Shown piece after piece: positions 17,590-26,451 of a stretch of DNA of 64,000 nucleotides. The notes under the pieces are model-generated. The model saw only the letters and a list, made by a program, of their open reading frames with translations, made no database searches and had not been told where the DNA came from. Each line of letters begins with the position of its first letter. Within the stretch, counting starts at the first letter, position 1. Source of the stretch: Methanomicrobiales archaeon HGW-Methanomicrobiales-1 (GTDB lineage: Archaea > Halobacteriota > Methanomicrobia > Methanomicrobiales > Methanospirillaceae). The DNA is taken from positions 796,683-860,682 of the forward strand of contig PGYM01000001.1 of the NCBI GenBank assembly GCA_002839675.1, read 5' to 3'. Made by a program: the position numbers and the translations under genes.

Positions 17590-18903
17590 CTATCTTGTAT
17601 AGGGATATTTCAGGAGCAACGGTTCTGTATTCCCGCTCGCCAGACGGGATTGTATGATCTGGCAGATCTCGCGTAAACTGATGGGTACATACCCAATCAC
17701 TTCTGCACTCACATTGATTCGCCGCTCTAAAAAATTGATGAAAGGATAATGATGAAGATCATTGTTATGGTGGTGACCATGAATCACCCAGCCCTTGAAA
17801 TCTGCCGGGGCATTTGCGGGATCATGGATCAACAGAAATGAAAATCCCTGGTAATCGAGTTCCGAGCACGGAATTGCATCCAGATCCGTTCCATCATGAT
17901 TCCCGGCAATAAAGGTGATATTGCCCTGCAGTTGTTCACGATAATAATCAGCCACCTGTGCATGGGCCCCATAGCGGAAATCACCCAGGAAATATGCTCT
18001 CCCCGTTTCAGAAATTACAGAATTCCAGTTGGCGATAAGCACGCGGTCCATCTCACCGGGATCGGAAAACAGGAATGGCCGGGAGCAATAACGGATAATA
18101 TTGGCATGACCCAGATGAAGATCTGAAATCACAAACAGGTCATCAGAAGTTTCCGGTTTTCTGTCAGTACGTTCAAATTCCTCTGTGCAGCGATAGTGAC
18201 AGAGCGTTTTTTGCCATGACTGGGAAGAATGGCTGCCCTCTCCAAAGACCCAGCATTTCAATAAAAGATCGTATTCGGCCTCGATCTTTTCTCCGTGCAT
18301 AACGGTAATCCTGAGCCCGGTTTCATCCAGCGTAACCGGCCAGATAATTATCCTGTGTTTCAGGTGCAGGGTTTGTTTCAGCCTTGCCAGAAAACCCGAG
18401 AGTTTTCGAAAGTGTGATCGATCGATGTGGGGAAGAACATCTGCTGATTTTCTAATAACAGAAAAAATATCTGCGGCCTTTTTTAGTTCGAGCCGGTTTG
18501 CCACAGTCACGTGGAACCATTTCTTGTCAGGATATGCATCCCAGCCATTATGGCTCTGGGTAAGGGGAGTAAGGGCATTTGCGAGCAATGCAGTAAGCTC
18601 CCGTAAGGATTCTGAGGATTTTACCGGAAAGGCAATGACACTGCCATGCATGCCCTCACGTTTTTCCCATCCGTCAATCATGAAAGGGATAGGATCAAAT
18701 CCCGATGCAATTTTCCCGATGGTATCAAGGAGTTGTTCCTGACTGATACCGTCATTGAGAGTTAATGGCCCGAACAGGGTTACGTGAGGATGCCGTTCGA
18801 TAAATGGCCCCAGGTGGAATTTCCTACCGATAGCAAAAACTGTCTCTTTTACCCGCCATTTGGTCTTTCCAAGACGGATCTCAATGAGATAGGTATCTTC
18901 CAT
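17590..18903 (-). CDS. Fused 2H phosphoesterase (LigT-like) and calcineurin-like phosphoesterase
   Basis: One chain with two unrelated phosphoesterase domains. The N-terminal part has the paired HxT motifs of the 2H superfamily: HPHVTLFGP, and WFHVTVANR about 90 residues later. The C-terminal part has the full calcineurin-like metal set: SDLHLGHANII, YFLGDF, GNHDGTD and VIHGHHHNN. The 2H family acts on RNA 2',3'-cyclic ends or cyclic nucleotides, and the calcineurin-like family hydrolyses phosphodiesters or monoesters, so a two-step RNA-end or nucleotide reaction is conceivable. The start is ATG 18903 (MEDTYLIEI); a TTG at 18921 is also possible. It stands alone in the neighbourhood. Confidence 0.8.
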   Translation of the reverse strand: MEDTYLIEIRLGKTKWRVKETVFAIGRKFHLGPFIERHPHVTLFGPLTLNDGISQEQLLDTIGKIASGFDPIPFMIDGWEKREGMHGSVIAFPVKSSESLRELTALLANALTPLTQSHNGWDAYPDKKWFHVTVANRLELKKAADIFSVIRKSADVLPHIDRSHFRKLSGFLARLKQTLHLKHRIIIWPVTLDETGLRITVMHGEKIEAEYDLLLKCWVFGEGSHSSQSWQKTLCHYRCTEEFERTDRKPETSDDLFVISDLHLGHANIIRYCSRPFLFSDPGEMDRVLIANWNSVISETGRAYFLGDFRYGAHAQVADYYREQLQGNITFIAGNHDGTDLDAIPCSELDYQGFSFLLIHDPANAPADFKGWVIHGHHHNNDLHHYPFINFLERRINVSAEVIGYVPISLREICQIIQSRLASGNTEPLLLKYPYTR

Positions 18904-19008
18904 GGTCAGGGTTCCGGTCAATATCCTTTTTGATGACGCATTTTTATGTTAACTCTCTGATCAGAAAAATGCCCTGATCAATAATCCTTTGGTTATGGCA
19001 ATACCATT

Positions 19009-19716
19009 ATGGTAGCAATGATAATGCCGGAAATGCAGAAGGGCAGGGAAATAACAACACTCCTCTTCGACATGGATAATACTCTTTTTGATCTGGTCGA
19101 CGCACAGATCGCGTCCTGCCATGCGGTCGCAGAGTTCTTAGGAACTGGAGACGGTGACGCACTGTTTGAGTATTTCCTGCGCCCTGTACGGGGATTTGAA
19201 GCACATGAAAATATTCTCGATTACATGACGGACAACTCGCTCTCTCCGGATAAAATGTATTCAACTGCATGCCGGATTTACGAGACGGAAAAACTCCTTT
19301 CCATTACGCCTTACTCCGGAGTAAAAGAAACGCTTGAACTGCTCCGGCAATCCGGGTACCCGATGGGAATTATCACGGACGCCCATTCGAAGGATGCGAC
19401 CCTCCGTCTTGAAAAAGTCGGGCTTCTCCCGTTTTTCTGTGGCATGGTAACGTCCGATATGGTTGGGGTAAAGAAACCCGCACCTGACCCTTTCCTCTTT
19501 GCCCTTGAGATGATGCGGGCAAAAACCCATGAGGTGCTTTTAGTGGGAGACAGCCTGCGGCGGGATATCGAGCCCTGCAGGCTGCTGGGCATTCGTTCGG
19601 TCTATGCCCGTTATGGTGACCGGTTCTCTGATGCCAAAAGCGCATCTGAAGCAGATTTTACCATCGATGCAATGGATGAGTTGCCCGGAATTATTGCCGG
19701 TCTTGCTTCAAAATGA
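19009..19716 (+). CDS. HAD-family hydrolase (phosphatase)
   Basis: All four HAD motifs are visible: LLFDMDNTLFD (nucleophile Asp), IITDAH, GVKKPAPDPFLF with the Lys, and VLLVGDSLRRDI with the metal Asp. The cap is helical (C1 type), as in pyrimidine 5'-nucleotidase and phosphoglycolate phosphatase relatives. The substrate is not inferable. Several ATGs crowd the start (19009, 19018, 19024, 19033); the one nearest the domain may be used. It is followed after a 140-base spacer by pdaD on the same strand. Confidence 0.85.
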   Translation: MVAMIMPEMQKGREITTLLFDMDNTLFDLVDAQIASCHAVAEFLGTGDGDALFEYFLRPVRGFEAHENILDYMTDNSLSPDKMYSTACRIYETEKLLSITPYSGVKETLELLRQSGYPMGIITDAHSKDATLRLEKVGLLPFFCGMVTSDMVGVKKPAPDPFLFALEMMRAKTHEVLLVGDSLRRDIEPCRLLGIRSVYARYGDRFSDAKSASEADFTIDAMDELPGIIAGLASK

Positions 19717-19858
19717 TTTTTTTGTGGTTGAAGGCTGCCCGGTCAAAAAATCTGAAAGGGCGCGGCAGGATATTTCGCTGACAAAAACCTTTGATTTGAT
19801 GTAATTTGGATTATAATGTCCAAAACTTAAAAAGGGAAACGGATAATATTTTTAAAAT

Positions 19859-20401
19859 ATGTTTGTTCCGACAAAGATCTTTTTCACTAAGGGAGTAGGC
19901 GTTCATAAAGATCATCTCGCTTCCTTTGAGCTTGCTCTGAGAAAGGCCGGGATAGAGAAATGTAATCTTGTGTATGTTTCAAGTATATTCCCTCCCAATT
20001 GCAAACAGGTATCCAGGAAAGAGGGGTTAAATCAACTGCTTCCCGGGGGTATCACGTACTGTGTTATGGCCCGGAACGATACCAACGAGCCCAACCGCCT
20101 GGTCTCTTCAGCAATAGGTCTTGCCCTGCCCAAAGATTCCGAGGAATACGGGTATCTTTCCGAACATCATGCTTATGGGGAAACCCAGGAAAAGACCGGA
20201 GAATATGCCGAAGATCTTGCTGCAACGATGCTGGCTACCACCCTCGGTATTGAATTCGATGTGAATCTTGCCTGGCAGGAACGCGAGCAGATATACAAAG
20301 CAAGTGGCAAGATTATCAAAACAAAAAACACCTGTCAGTCCGCTGAAGGGGACAAAAACGGCCTCTGGACGACAACAATTGCCGTAGCCGTTTTCCTTTA
20401 A
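19859..20401 (+). CDS. pdaD: Pyruvoyl-dependent arginine decarboxylase
   Basis: Makes agmatine from arginine for polyamine synthesis, and in archaea also for modification of tRNA-Ile2. The proenzyme cleaves itself at the Ser-Ser pair in [12 protein letters not shown] to create the pyruvoyl group. The N-terminus [20 protein letters not shown] and the [14 protein letters not shown] segment are typical. The length of 180 residues is somewhat longer than that of the thermophilic enzymes. The ATG at 19859 follows an AT-rich leader with TTAAAAAG about 30 bases upstream. Confidence 0.93.
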   Translation: MFVPTKIFFTKGVGVHKDHLASFELALRKAGIEKCNLVYVSSIFPPNCKQVSRKEGLNQLLPGGITYCVMARNDTNEPNRLVSSAIGLALPKDSEEYGYLSEHHAYGETQEKTGEYAEDLAATMLATTLGIEFDVNLAWQEREQIYKASGKIIKTKNTCQSAEGDKNGLWTTTIAVAVFL

Positions 20402-20423
20402 AACTTTTTTTTAAATATTTTTT
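20402..20423 (+). terminator. Oligo-T terminator after pdaD
   Basis: Two runs of eight T directly after the pdaD stop, separated by AAATA, in the short gap to the convergent operon end. This is the usual form of an archaeal transcription end for the plus strand. Confidence 0.6.
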
Positions 20424-21191
20424 TTAAATGGTTGAATGCTCTTTTGCGAGTGCCCGTATTTTCTCTGCCAGTTCCAGCACGGCAACGCGGGCAGGGCTCC
20501 CAACAGGGATTTGTGAGACCGGTGTTGCAGCAAGATCCGCTGCCTCCACGTTCGGATCATCCGGGAGTAATGCAATAGGAGTTTCCGTACCGATATCGAC
20601 CGGTGCCGTGCCGGTTTTGTACTTATTGAAAACAATATGGATCTTTTCAGGTTCCAACCCGAGCTGGGTGGCAATCTCCCGTATCCGTGAGATTGTTCTC
20701 AGTCCACGGGCACCGGGGTCACTTACAATAAGAAGCATATCGGGTTTTCCTATGGTCCCCCTGCTGATATGCTCCATGCCCGCTTCCGTGTCAATAACAA
20801 TAAAACGATACTCCCGCTCAAGCTCGGTCATGCATTCTGACAGGAGATCGTTTGCAAAACAGTAACACCCGCTGCCTTCCGGTCTCCCCATGGCAACCAG
20901 ATCGAATCCTTCGGCTTCAACAAGTGCCTGCCGGAACCGGAACCGGACATAACCGTGCCGGTTCATACCCGGAGGGATCTTCCGGGTAAATGCCTCCTCG
21001 CGCATACTGCCAAGGGTCTCATGGATGGTCACGCCAAGCGCTTCATGGAGATTTGCATTCGGATCCGCATCTACGGCAAGCACCGGTTTATCCCCGAGTT
21101 CGATGAATGAACGCACGAGCAGGGAACTAAGAGTAGTCTTACCGGTTCCGCCTTTACCGGAAACAACTATCGTGAATGGGTGGTGGAGCAT
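20424..21191 (-). CDS. cooC: CooC/AcsF-type nickel-insertion ATPase
   Basis: SIMIBI-class P-loop ATPase that matures nickel-iron-sulfur clusters of CO dehydrogenase or acetyl-CoA synthase. The deviant Walker A is VVSGKGGTGKTT (residues 9-20), and the nickel-binding CxC of CooC proteins is visible as GCYCFAN (C109, C111). VDADPNANL and IVIDTEAGMEH complete the ATPase. The ATG at 21191 is chosen, 20 bases after the methionine synthase stop; the upstream extension lacks homology. It is last in the acs operon. With no CODH in the operon, its most direct client is AcsB, so AcsF-like is the better functional label. Confidence 0.88.
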   Translation of the reverse strand: MLHHPFTIVVSGKGGTGKTTLSSLLVRSFIELGDKPVLAVDADPNANLHEALGVTIHETLGSMREEAFTRKIPPGMNRHGYVRFRFRQALVEAEGFDLVAMGRPEGSGCYCFANDLLSECMTELEREYRFIVIDTEAGMEHISRGTIGKPDMLLIVSDPGARGLRTISRIREIATQLGLEPEKIHIVFNKYKTGTAPVDIGTETPIALLPDDPNVEAADLAATPVSQIPVGSPARVAVLELAEKIRALAKEHSTI

Positions 21192-21211
21192 AAAAAAACC
21201 TGTCTTTAAGT

Positions 21212-22246
21212 TCAACTGTTTATGGTGTGAACTCGCTTTGAAATTTCCGCGGCAGCCTGCATGATGGAACCGGCAGAGGCGCGATCGGCAAAACGAATGC
21301 CGCAACTCGGCGTGATGAGGGATTGCGCATCGAAGAGATCTTCGGGCATGCGAGCGCAGAGCTGCGTGCGGATATCGAGATATTTCTGGTACAAAGAACC
21401 GTTAGTCTCGGTGACAAAGATCCGAAAATCCGCAGGAACAATGCCCCATGCCACAACCCCGCCCCGTTCCATATAGCCGGTGATGGTATCAGCGTACAGC
21501 AGGAATTCCTTTGCCGTTGTATAGGCATCGATGGAGACAACCGAAGGATTGAGTCCCAGGACAAATTCCCAATCCGTATTCGAGCAGCAGTGGATGCCGA
21601 GGCCTCCTTCTACCAGCGATGCGATATCTTCCCAGCCGGCTTTCACCGTCTCCTTGTCAACAGGCACGACCGAAGACCCAAGGGACGCAAGATAGGGTTC
21701 ATTGAGAACGATTAAGGTCTCTTTCACTCCGGTCTGCTTTTGCATCTCGACTTCACACCAGCGGGCTTTTAAGGCCAGCATCTTTGCCAGCACATCGGCG
21801 AGCTGGCTGTCGTAATAGATCGGGCGCTTGTCTGCGTCTACGACCTGCATGCCAAACGTGACCGGACCGGTTACCTGGAATTTCAATATACCGGTATTGG
21901 CGAGATCGCGCGTCATCATCTCGGAAAATGCTGAGGCATAGTCCTTGTGCAGGGCATAAGGAGTGAAATTCTGTTCAACATAATCCATGTATACCTGTTC
22001 CATTGCTGCGGTCTGGTCGGTGGTGCTGTCAAAGAGGAGACGGTCATCGCGAATAATCCTCCCGGGCAACTGTTCGGAGTCGTTAAAGACGATACTCTCC
22101 AGTTGTCCCCGGTCGGGTAATGTGGGGATGTAGGGAAAGGAGGGAAAGATTTCCAAAACATCGTTGCATGCTTCGCGGGGATCCTTGTGGGGGAGGGCAC
22201 CGACACCGGTTGCCTGTGAATGGGGGGAAGTGATCATCTTTGCCAT
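21212..22246 (-). CDS. Core methionine synthase-like methyltransferase (MesB-type candidate)
   Basis: A UROD/MetE-fold protein of 344 residues, matching 'core' methionine synthases that lack the folate-binding half of MetE. Zinc ligands of the MetE C-terminal domain are in place: H219 and C221 in GIHCCSN, and C315 in TPSCGIRFA. The fourth ligand position may be D240 (SIDAY) instead of Glu. Known of the family: core enzymes take methyl groups from corrinoid proteins, and the MesB family is predicted to use the CoFeSP of the Wood-Ljungdahl pathway. Position 3 bases behind RACo and downstream of both CoFeSP genes fits that prediction directly. An alternative is a methyl transfer to another thiol, such as coenzyme M. 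Confidence 0.75.
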   Translation of the reverse strand: MAKMITSPHSQATGVGALPHKDPREACNDVLEIFPSFPYIPTLPDRGQLESIVFNDSEQLPGRIIRDDRLLFDSTTDQTAAMEQVYMDYVEQNFTPYALHKDYASAFSEMMTRDLANTGILKFQVTGPVTFGMQVVDADKRPIYYDSQLADVLAKMLALKARWCEVEMQKQTGVKETLIVLNEPYLASLGSSVVPVDKETVKAGWEDIASLVEGGLGIHCCSNTDWEFVLGLNPSVVSIDAYTTAKEFLLYADTITGYMERGGVVAWGIVPADFRIFVTETNGSLYQKYLDIRTQLCARMPEDLFDAQSLITPSCGIRFADRASAGSIMQAAAEISKRVHTINS

Positions 22247-22249
22247 TTT

Positions 22250-24151
22250 TCACTCCTTTGCAATCCGGCAGGTATCCAGCAGTTTCTGGACCATGGGAAA
22301 GAGCGTCAGGTCCGTATGGGGCAGGAATGTGCTGGAGGTGTACTCATCCATGAATGACGACTCGGCATTCAGCTCGATATAGGCAATCCGGCAGGCAATC
22401 TCATCAAGGGTCTTTCTCTTTCTCCGGTTGATGAGTGCAATATTGGCCCCGGTTACTGCACCGTTGCCGATATTGATAATCCGGTCGATGCCTATCTCCG
22501 GTATCAGGCCAATGATGGTGGCATTCTTCTTGTTGATGTAATTGCCAAATGCCCCGGCAAAATAGATGGTGGTAATTTCCCGGTGGGTAATGCCGGCCTG
22601 TTTCATCAGGGTCAGGCAGGCCGCATGCACCGATGCCTTGCTCATGATCAGGTTTTTGATATCATTTTCTGTTATGACAATATCTTTTCCCAGATCGGTT
22701 TCAGCTGCCCAGGCAACAACAAATTCGGGGAAGTGACCGTTAGTCCGTATCCGTGGGTTGGCTATACCGGTGTTGATCCTGCCGGTGCGGTCGATGACAC
22801 AGGTGCAGAGAAGTTCTGCGAGGAGGTCGATAAGGCCGGATCCGCAGATGCCCCGGGGTTTGATGCCATTGATCGTGGAATAGACCGGGTTGAGCGTGCC
22901 CGGATCGAGCGTCAGTTTCTCGATAGCCCCCGGGTTTGCCCGCATGCCAAATAGTACCTCGCCACCTTCAAGAGCGGGGCCGGCTGCGCCCGCACACGAG
23001 AACATCCACTCGTTATTGCCAAGCACGATTTCAAAATTGGTACCAATATCGATCAGGAGGGAGATCTCTTCTCTCTCACCCATGCCGCAGGTGAGAATAT
23101 CGGCTATGATATCGCCACCGATAAAGTCGCTTACCGCGGGGAAAACAAAGAGCCCGCCGTTTTTATTGCAGGCAATGCCGATCCTGCCCGTAGCCACCGA
23201 AAGTGCCCTGCGGACTACCGGGACATAGGGTTCTGCGATCATGTATGCCGGATCGATGCCAAGCAGCATATGAGTCATTACGGTATTTCCTGCCACAACC
23301 ACTTCGTAGATATCCTCCCGGTCGACTCCTGCGGTATTGGATGCCGAAGTGATCGCAGTGTTGATACTCTCGGTCGCCAGTGCCTGGAGTTTGTTAAGCC
23401 CGTTCTTACGGGCAAAATTTACGCGGGCTAAAATATCCTCGCCGCAACTGATCTGGCGGTTATAATTCGATGCAATCCCGGCAATTTTGCCGGATACAAG
23501 ATCCCAGAGGTACACGACAATTGTTGTAGAACCAAGGTCAACTGCTGCACCATAGAGTCTTTTGGAGGTATCATTTTCCTGCAGGTCCACAAGACGGTAT
23601 CCTCCCGGTACAAGAGAGACTGTGCCGGTTGATTTCCATTCGGCATGGCGCAGGATTGCCGGGATTTCCCTGAGCACTTCCAATGGCACATACATCTTTT
23701 CAGCGGCCGGACCCCCGCTTTTCTGGATGCCCCAGAGCAGACGGGAAAGGTCCGGTGAAGGATCGGAGAGTGTGGGGGGCTGGAGTTCCACGTAATATTT
23801 CCTGACAGACGGGTGAAATTCAATGGCAGTATCCTGGCCTTCGATGAGGATCTTCTGTTCCTGTATCAACGTGCTCTCGGGAATAAACACCTGCAGATCA
23901 CTATCGATCGTTGTCTCGCAGGCAAGGCAGGCACCCCGTTTGAGTTCATCTTCGGTAATAAACCGCCCGTATTTTTGCGCATCAAAGCTAGTCTTTCCCG
24001 ATTGGACATACACTACACATTTCCCGCATTTCCCCTGGCCCCCGCAGACAACGTTGATGTTCAGCCCGGCCCGCTGGGCCGCATCGAGGATAGTGCTGCC
24101 CCGTGCGATCTCGATCTTGCGATACCCGGGGAGGAACGTGACGGTCCGCAT
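22250..24151 (-). CDS. RACo: ATP-dependent reductive activator of the corrinoid iron-sulfur protein
   Basis: It re-reduces inactive Co(II) in CoFeSP to Co(I) using ATP. The N-terminal 2Fe-2S ferredoxin domain has C36-x4-C41-x2-C44 and a fourth cysteine at 75 or 78. After a linker, the ASKHA ATPase domain (about 215-580) shows GAAVDLGSTTIVVYLWDL, LLIDIGTNFEIVLG and the GICGSGLIDLLAELL segment. The length of 633 residues is that of acetogen RACo. It starts immediately at the cdhE stop with no gap. The methanogen corrinoid activator RamA is a different, ferredoxin-fused type, so this is the bacterial solution. Confidence 0.9.
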   Translation of the reverse strand: MRTVTFLPGYRKIEIARGSTILDAAQRAGLNINVVCGGQGKCGKCVVYVQSGKTSFDAQKYGRFITEDELKRGACLACETTIDSDLQVFIPESTLIQEQKILIEGQDTAIEFHPSVRKYYVELQPPTLSDPSPDLSRLLWGIQKSGGPAAEKMYVPLEVLREIPAILRHAEWKSTGTVSLVPGGYRLVDLQENDTSKRLYGAAVDLGSTTIVVYLWDLVSGKIAGIASNYNRQISCGEDILARVNFARKNGLNKLQALATESINTAITSASNTAGVDREDIYEVVVAGNTVMTHMLLGIDPAYMIAEPYVPVVRRALSVATGRIGIACNKNGGLFVFPAVSDFIGGDIIADILTCGMGEREEISLLIDIGTNFEIVLGNNEWMFSCAGAAGPALEGGEVLFGMRANPGAIEKLTLDPGTLNPVYSTINGIKPRGICGSGLIDLLAELLCTCVIDRTGRINTGIANPRIRTNGHFPEFVVAWAAETDLGKDIVITENDIKNLIMSKASVHAACLTLMKQAGITHREITTIYFAGAFGNYINKKNATIIGLIPEIGIDRIINIGNGAVTGANIALINRRKRKTLDEIACRIAYIELNAESSFMDEYTSSTFLPHTDLTLFPMVQKLLDTCRIAKE

Positions 24152-25486
24152 TTATTGCTTCCACTCCTCGTGCAGGTACTCCCCTATTTCGGCAGCGTCC
24201 CGTGGACCGACTAACACTTTCCACCCGGTTGCCTCTTCAATCCTTCCCGAAAGTGGGGATGCGTAGCCCGGTATGATAAGTTTCCGGTGAGATACCTCGT
24301 CTTCGACTGCGAATTTCTTTATCGAATCCCGTACCAGTATCTCGCTCAGTTTTCCTGCGGCAACGGCTGTCAGTACCGAGAGCCCCTCCGTGTCGACAAT
24401 CAGCATGAAGCAGGGCATACGGGTGGATTCGAGATAGCCCTGCAGGGTAAAGAACGTGAGGGAAAAGTTCACAGTCATCAGGACGGGTGCATCTTTTCCC
24501 GGGTTACCCACGCGGTACAGGCCCGGGTTCATCTGGATGGGTTTCTGGGGATCGGTGTAAATATTCTGGCGCAGGGTCAGGACGGCTTTTGTCGTTGCCG
24601 GGGGAAGGGGAGTGGAAACGATCACGGCAGCATATTTTGCTATGCCTAAGGTAATTGCCGCATCCTGTTGATCCATGACAGAAGCATCGAGAAATACCGG
24701 GTACCCGAGATCGGGGGCTTCCCGGGTGATAGCAAGCTGGCGTACCGTGGTAGAACGGACAATAAATGCCTGCAATGATTCCGGAGAAAGATCCAAAATG
24801 AGGTCCTGCACGCCATCAGCCGTGCAGTCTTTTGCCAGTAACACGAGTTCTTCGATTGTTTTACCCCGGATTGCCAGCGGGCACCCGTGCTGTTTTGCCA
24901 GGGTACAGAGTTCCTTGCGGTTCTCCTGCGTTGCCGCATGGATCAGGGGGCGGTAGGTACCACAATGGGCCAGGGCTGCTGAAAGGGCTGTTGTGTCCGT
25001 TGCCATCAGTATGAGTGGCAGGTCGGCAGTTTTTTCAACGGTCTCGACAGCCCGGGCAAACTGTTCGGGAGAGCCGCTGGCATTTTCTATCGCAATCCCG
25101 TTAAACCGGAGATCCGCTCCCACCCGGGTAAATGACTCGTCCCGGACACGCGCTGTTACTGCTGAAATCTCATCAGGACTCAGCGTGTCGCTAATCTTAA
25201 ACAATATACCCGGGGGGTGATAGAACGTCTTTTCGTGACGGTAGAGTACAAACTCTTCACCAACAGCAAAGGACCGTTCCCCGATTCCGAGCTTCACAAG
25301 CCTGATTGGCGGGCGTGTCGTTGCACCCAGCACAGCTTTGGCAGCATCATCCAGGTAGGGACAGAGGTCCACATCCGCTTTGCCCCCGGCAAGTTTCATG
25401 GCAAATGTAAGGCAGGTGGGGTCACCGCATTCCTTGCAGTTTTTCTTGGGCAGGAGTTTGTAGATGTCGAGTGCCTTGAGCGCCAT
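24152..25486 (-). CDS. cdhE: Corrinoid iron-sulfur protein large subunit (CdhE/AcsC)
   Basis: Large subunit of CoFeSP, which carries the 4Fe-4S cluster and the cobamide that shuttles the methyl group to acetyl-CoA synthase. The cluster motif is C17-x2-C20-x4-C25-x16-C42 (KNCKECGDPTC near the start). The TIM-barrel middle and the B12-binding C-terminal domain follow. At 444 residues it matches bacterial AcsC. It lies 1 base after the small subunit and directly before RACo. Confidence 0.93.
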   Translation of the reverse strand: MALKALDIYKLLPKKNCKECGDPTCLTFAMKLAGGKADVDLCPYLDDAAKAVLGATTRPPIRLVKLGIGERSFAVGEEFVLYRHEKTFYHPPGILFKISDTLSPDEISAVTARVRDESFTRVGADLRFNGIAIENASGSPEQFARAVETVEKTADLPLILMATDTTALSAALAHCGTYRPLIHAATQENRKELCTLAKQHGCPLAIRGKTIEELVLLAKDCTADGVQDLILDLSPESLQAFIVRSTTVRQLAITREAPDLGYPVFLDASVMDQQDAAITLGIAKYAAVIVSTPLPPATTKAVLTLRQNIYTDPQKPIQMNPGLYRVGNPGKDAPVLMTVNFSLTFFTLQGYLESTRMPCFMLIVDTEGLSVLTAVAAGKLSEILVRDSIKKFAVEDEVSHRKLIIPGYASPLSGRIEEATGWKVLVGPRDAAEIGEYLHEEWKQ

Positions 25487-25487
25487 G

Positions 25488-26444
25488 TTATGTTTCCCCC
25501 CCGGTAGTTTTTCCGGTATTCAGGCTGGAAAAAGCTTTCCTGAGCAGGGGAATAGTCCGTGGATGCCGCACACAGATAATCTCTGCACCCGCTGCCGCAG
25601 CGGCAAGACCGGTAGTGAATTCCCACTGGACCGCAATATCGTCCTGGATCGCCGGGTCTGCCTCACGCACTTCCTTTGCGGTCAGTGTGTCAATCGCAGA
25701 ACAGATGAGTGGCATGGCAAGATCGGCATCGCCTTTCAACGCAGCAAACCGGATCCGCTCCATGGCAGAATAGGAATATTCAAAGCCATACCCCAGCGAG
25801 CCGGTGTAGGGATCGATGATGATATGGTCCCGGGTTACGCCAATCTCCTTTAACAGGATGTTGAGCTGTTTTGCCAGGTTGACATCTATCGGGGACTGGG
25901 CTATTACCGAATGACCGTAAGCCATGGCTGCAGCAGCGATACTGCGGTACCTGCCTGCCTCAGCCGTTCCTAAAAGCAGGTGTTCACCCTGGCCGGTCTC
26001 CCCGCATTTTAAGAACACCTCGCTGTCAATTTTCGGTTCATTGCTTCCCTCTATGATGAGAGGCAGGCTTGTTGCAGAGAGCACGGTCTCTACGTTCTTT
26101 CCCACCGATGCCATATCGGAAAAATCCCGTTGCCGGGTGCTGGTCAGGAACAGGCGGACAATATCTGCCTTGTAGACCGTATCTGCTGCATGTGCCCAAC
26201 TCCCGCAATCATTTACGAGATCCCCGCAAAAGGCCTGGACAATCGGGGACCAGTACTGCGGGTTATCGCAAATCTCATAGGCTATGAGTGGAGCGGGTGA
26301 GTCCGGGATTGTCTCAAGGAACGGGAGTGTTTTTCCTCCCCCAATCCGGTAGGAAATGCGGCGGGTTCCCCCTTCTGCTTTTGTTGCACCGAGAGTCACT
26401 TCGGTTACGGATCCACTCCAGTCAAATTTCAGGTCAAATCCCAT
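25488..26444 (-). CDS. cdhD: Corrinoid iron-sulfur protein small subunit (CdhD/AcsD)
   Basis: Small CoFeSP subunit, a TIM barrel that pairs with CdhE. Typical segments: MGFDLKFDWSGSVTEVTLG at the start, LPLIIEGSNEPKIDSEVF, and IIIDPYTGSLGYGFEYSYS. The length of 318 residues equals bacterial AcsD; archaeal CdhD is usually about 100 residues longer. This is one of several signs that the operon is of the bacterial type. It starts 7 bases after the acsB stop. Confidence 0.92.
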   Translation of the reverse strand: MGFDLKFDWSGSVTEVTLGATKAEGGTRRISYRIGGGKTLPFLETIPDSPAPLIAYEICDNPQYWSPIVQAFCGDLVNDCGSWAHAADTVYKADIVRLFLTSTRQRDFSDMASVGKNVETVLSATSLPLIIEGSNEPKIDSEVFLKCGETGQGEHLLLGTAEAGRYRSIAAAAMAYGHSVIAQSPIDVNLAKQLNILLKEIGVTRDHIIIDPYTGSLGYGFEYSYSAMERIRFAALKGDADLAMPLICSAIDTLTAKEVREADPAIQDDIAVQWEFTTGLAAAAAGAEIICVRHPRTIPLLRKAFSSLNTGKTTGGET

Positions 26445-26451
26445 GATGGCA

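Noticed and set aside
20424-21305. Longer form of the CooC ATPase starting at 21305
   Set aside because: The extra 38 residues overlap the methionine synthase-like gene and have no family character; the ATG at 21191 precedes the P-loop by the usual distance.
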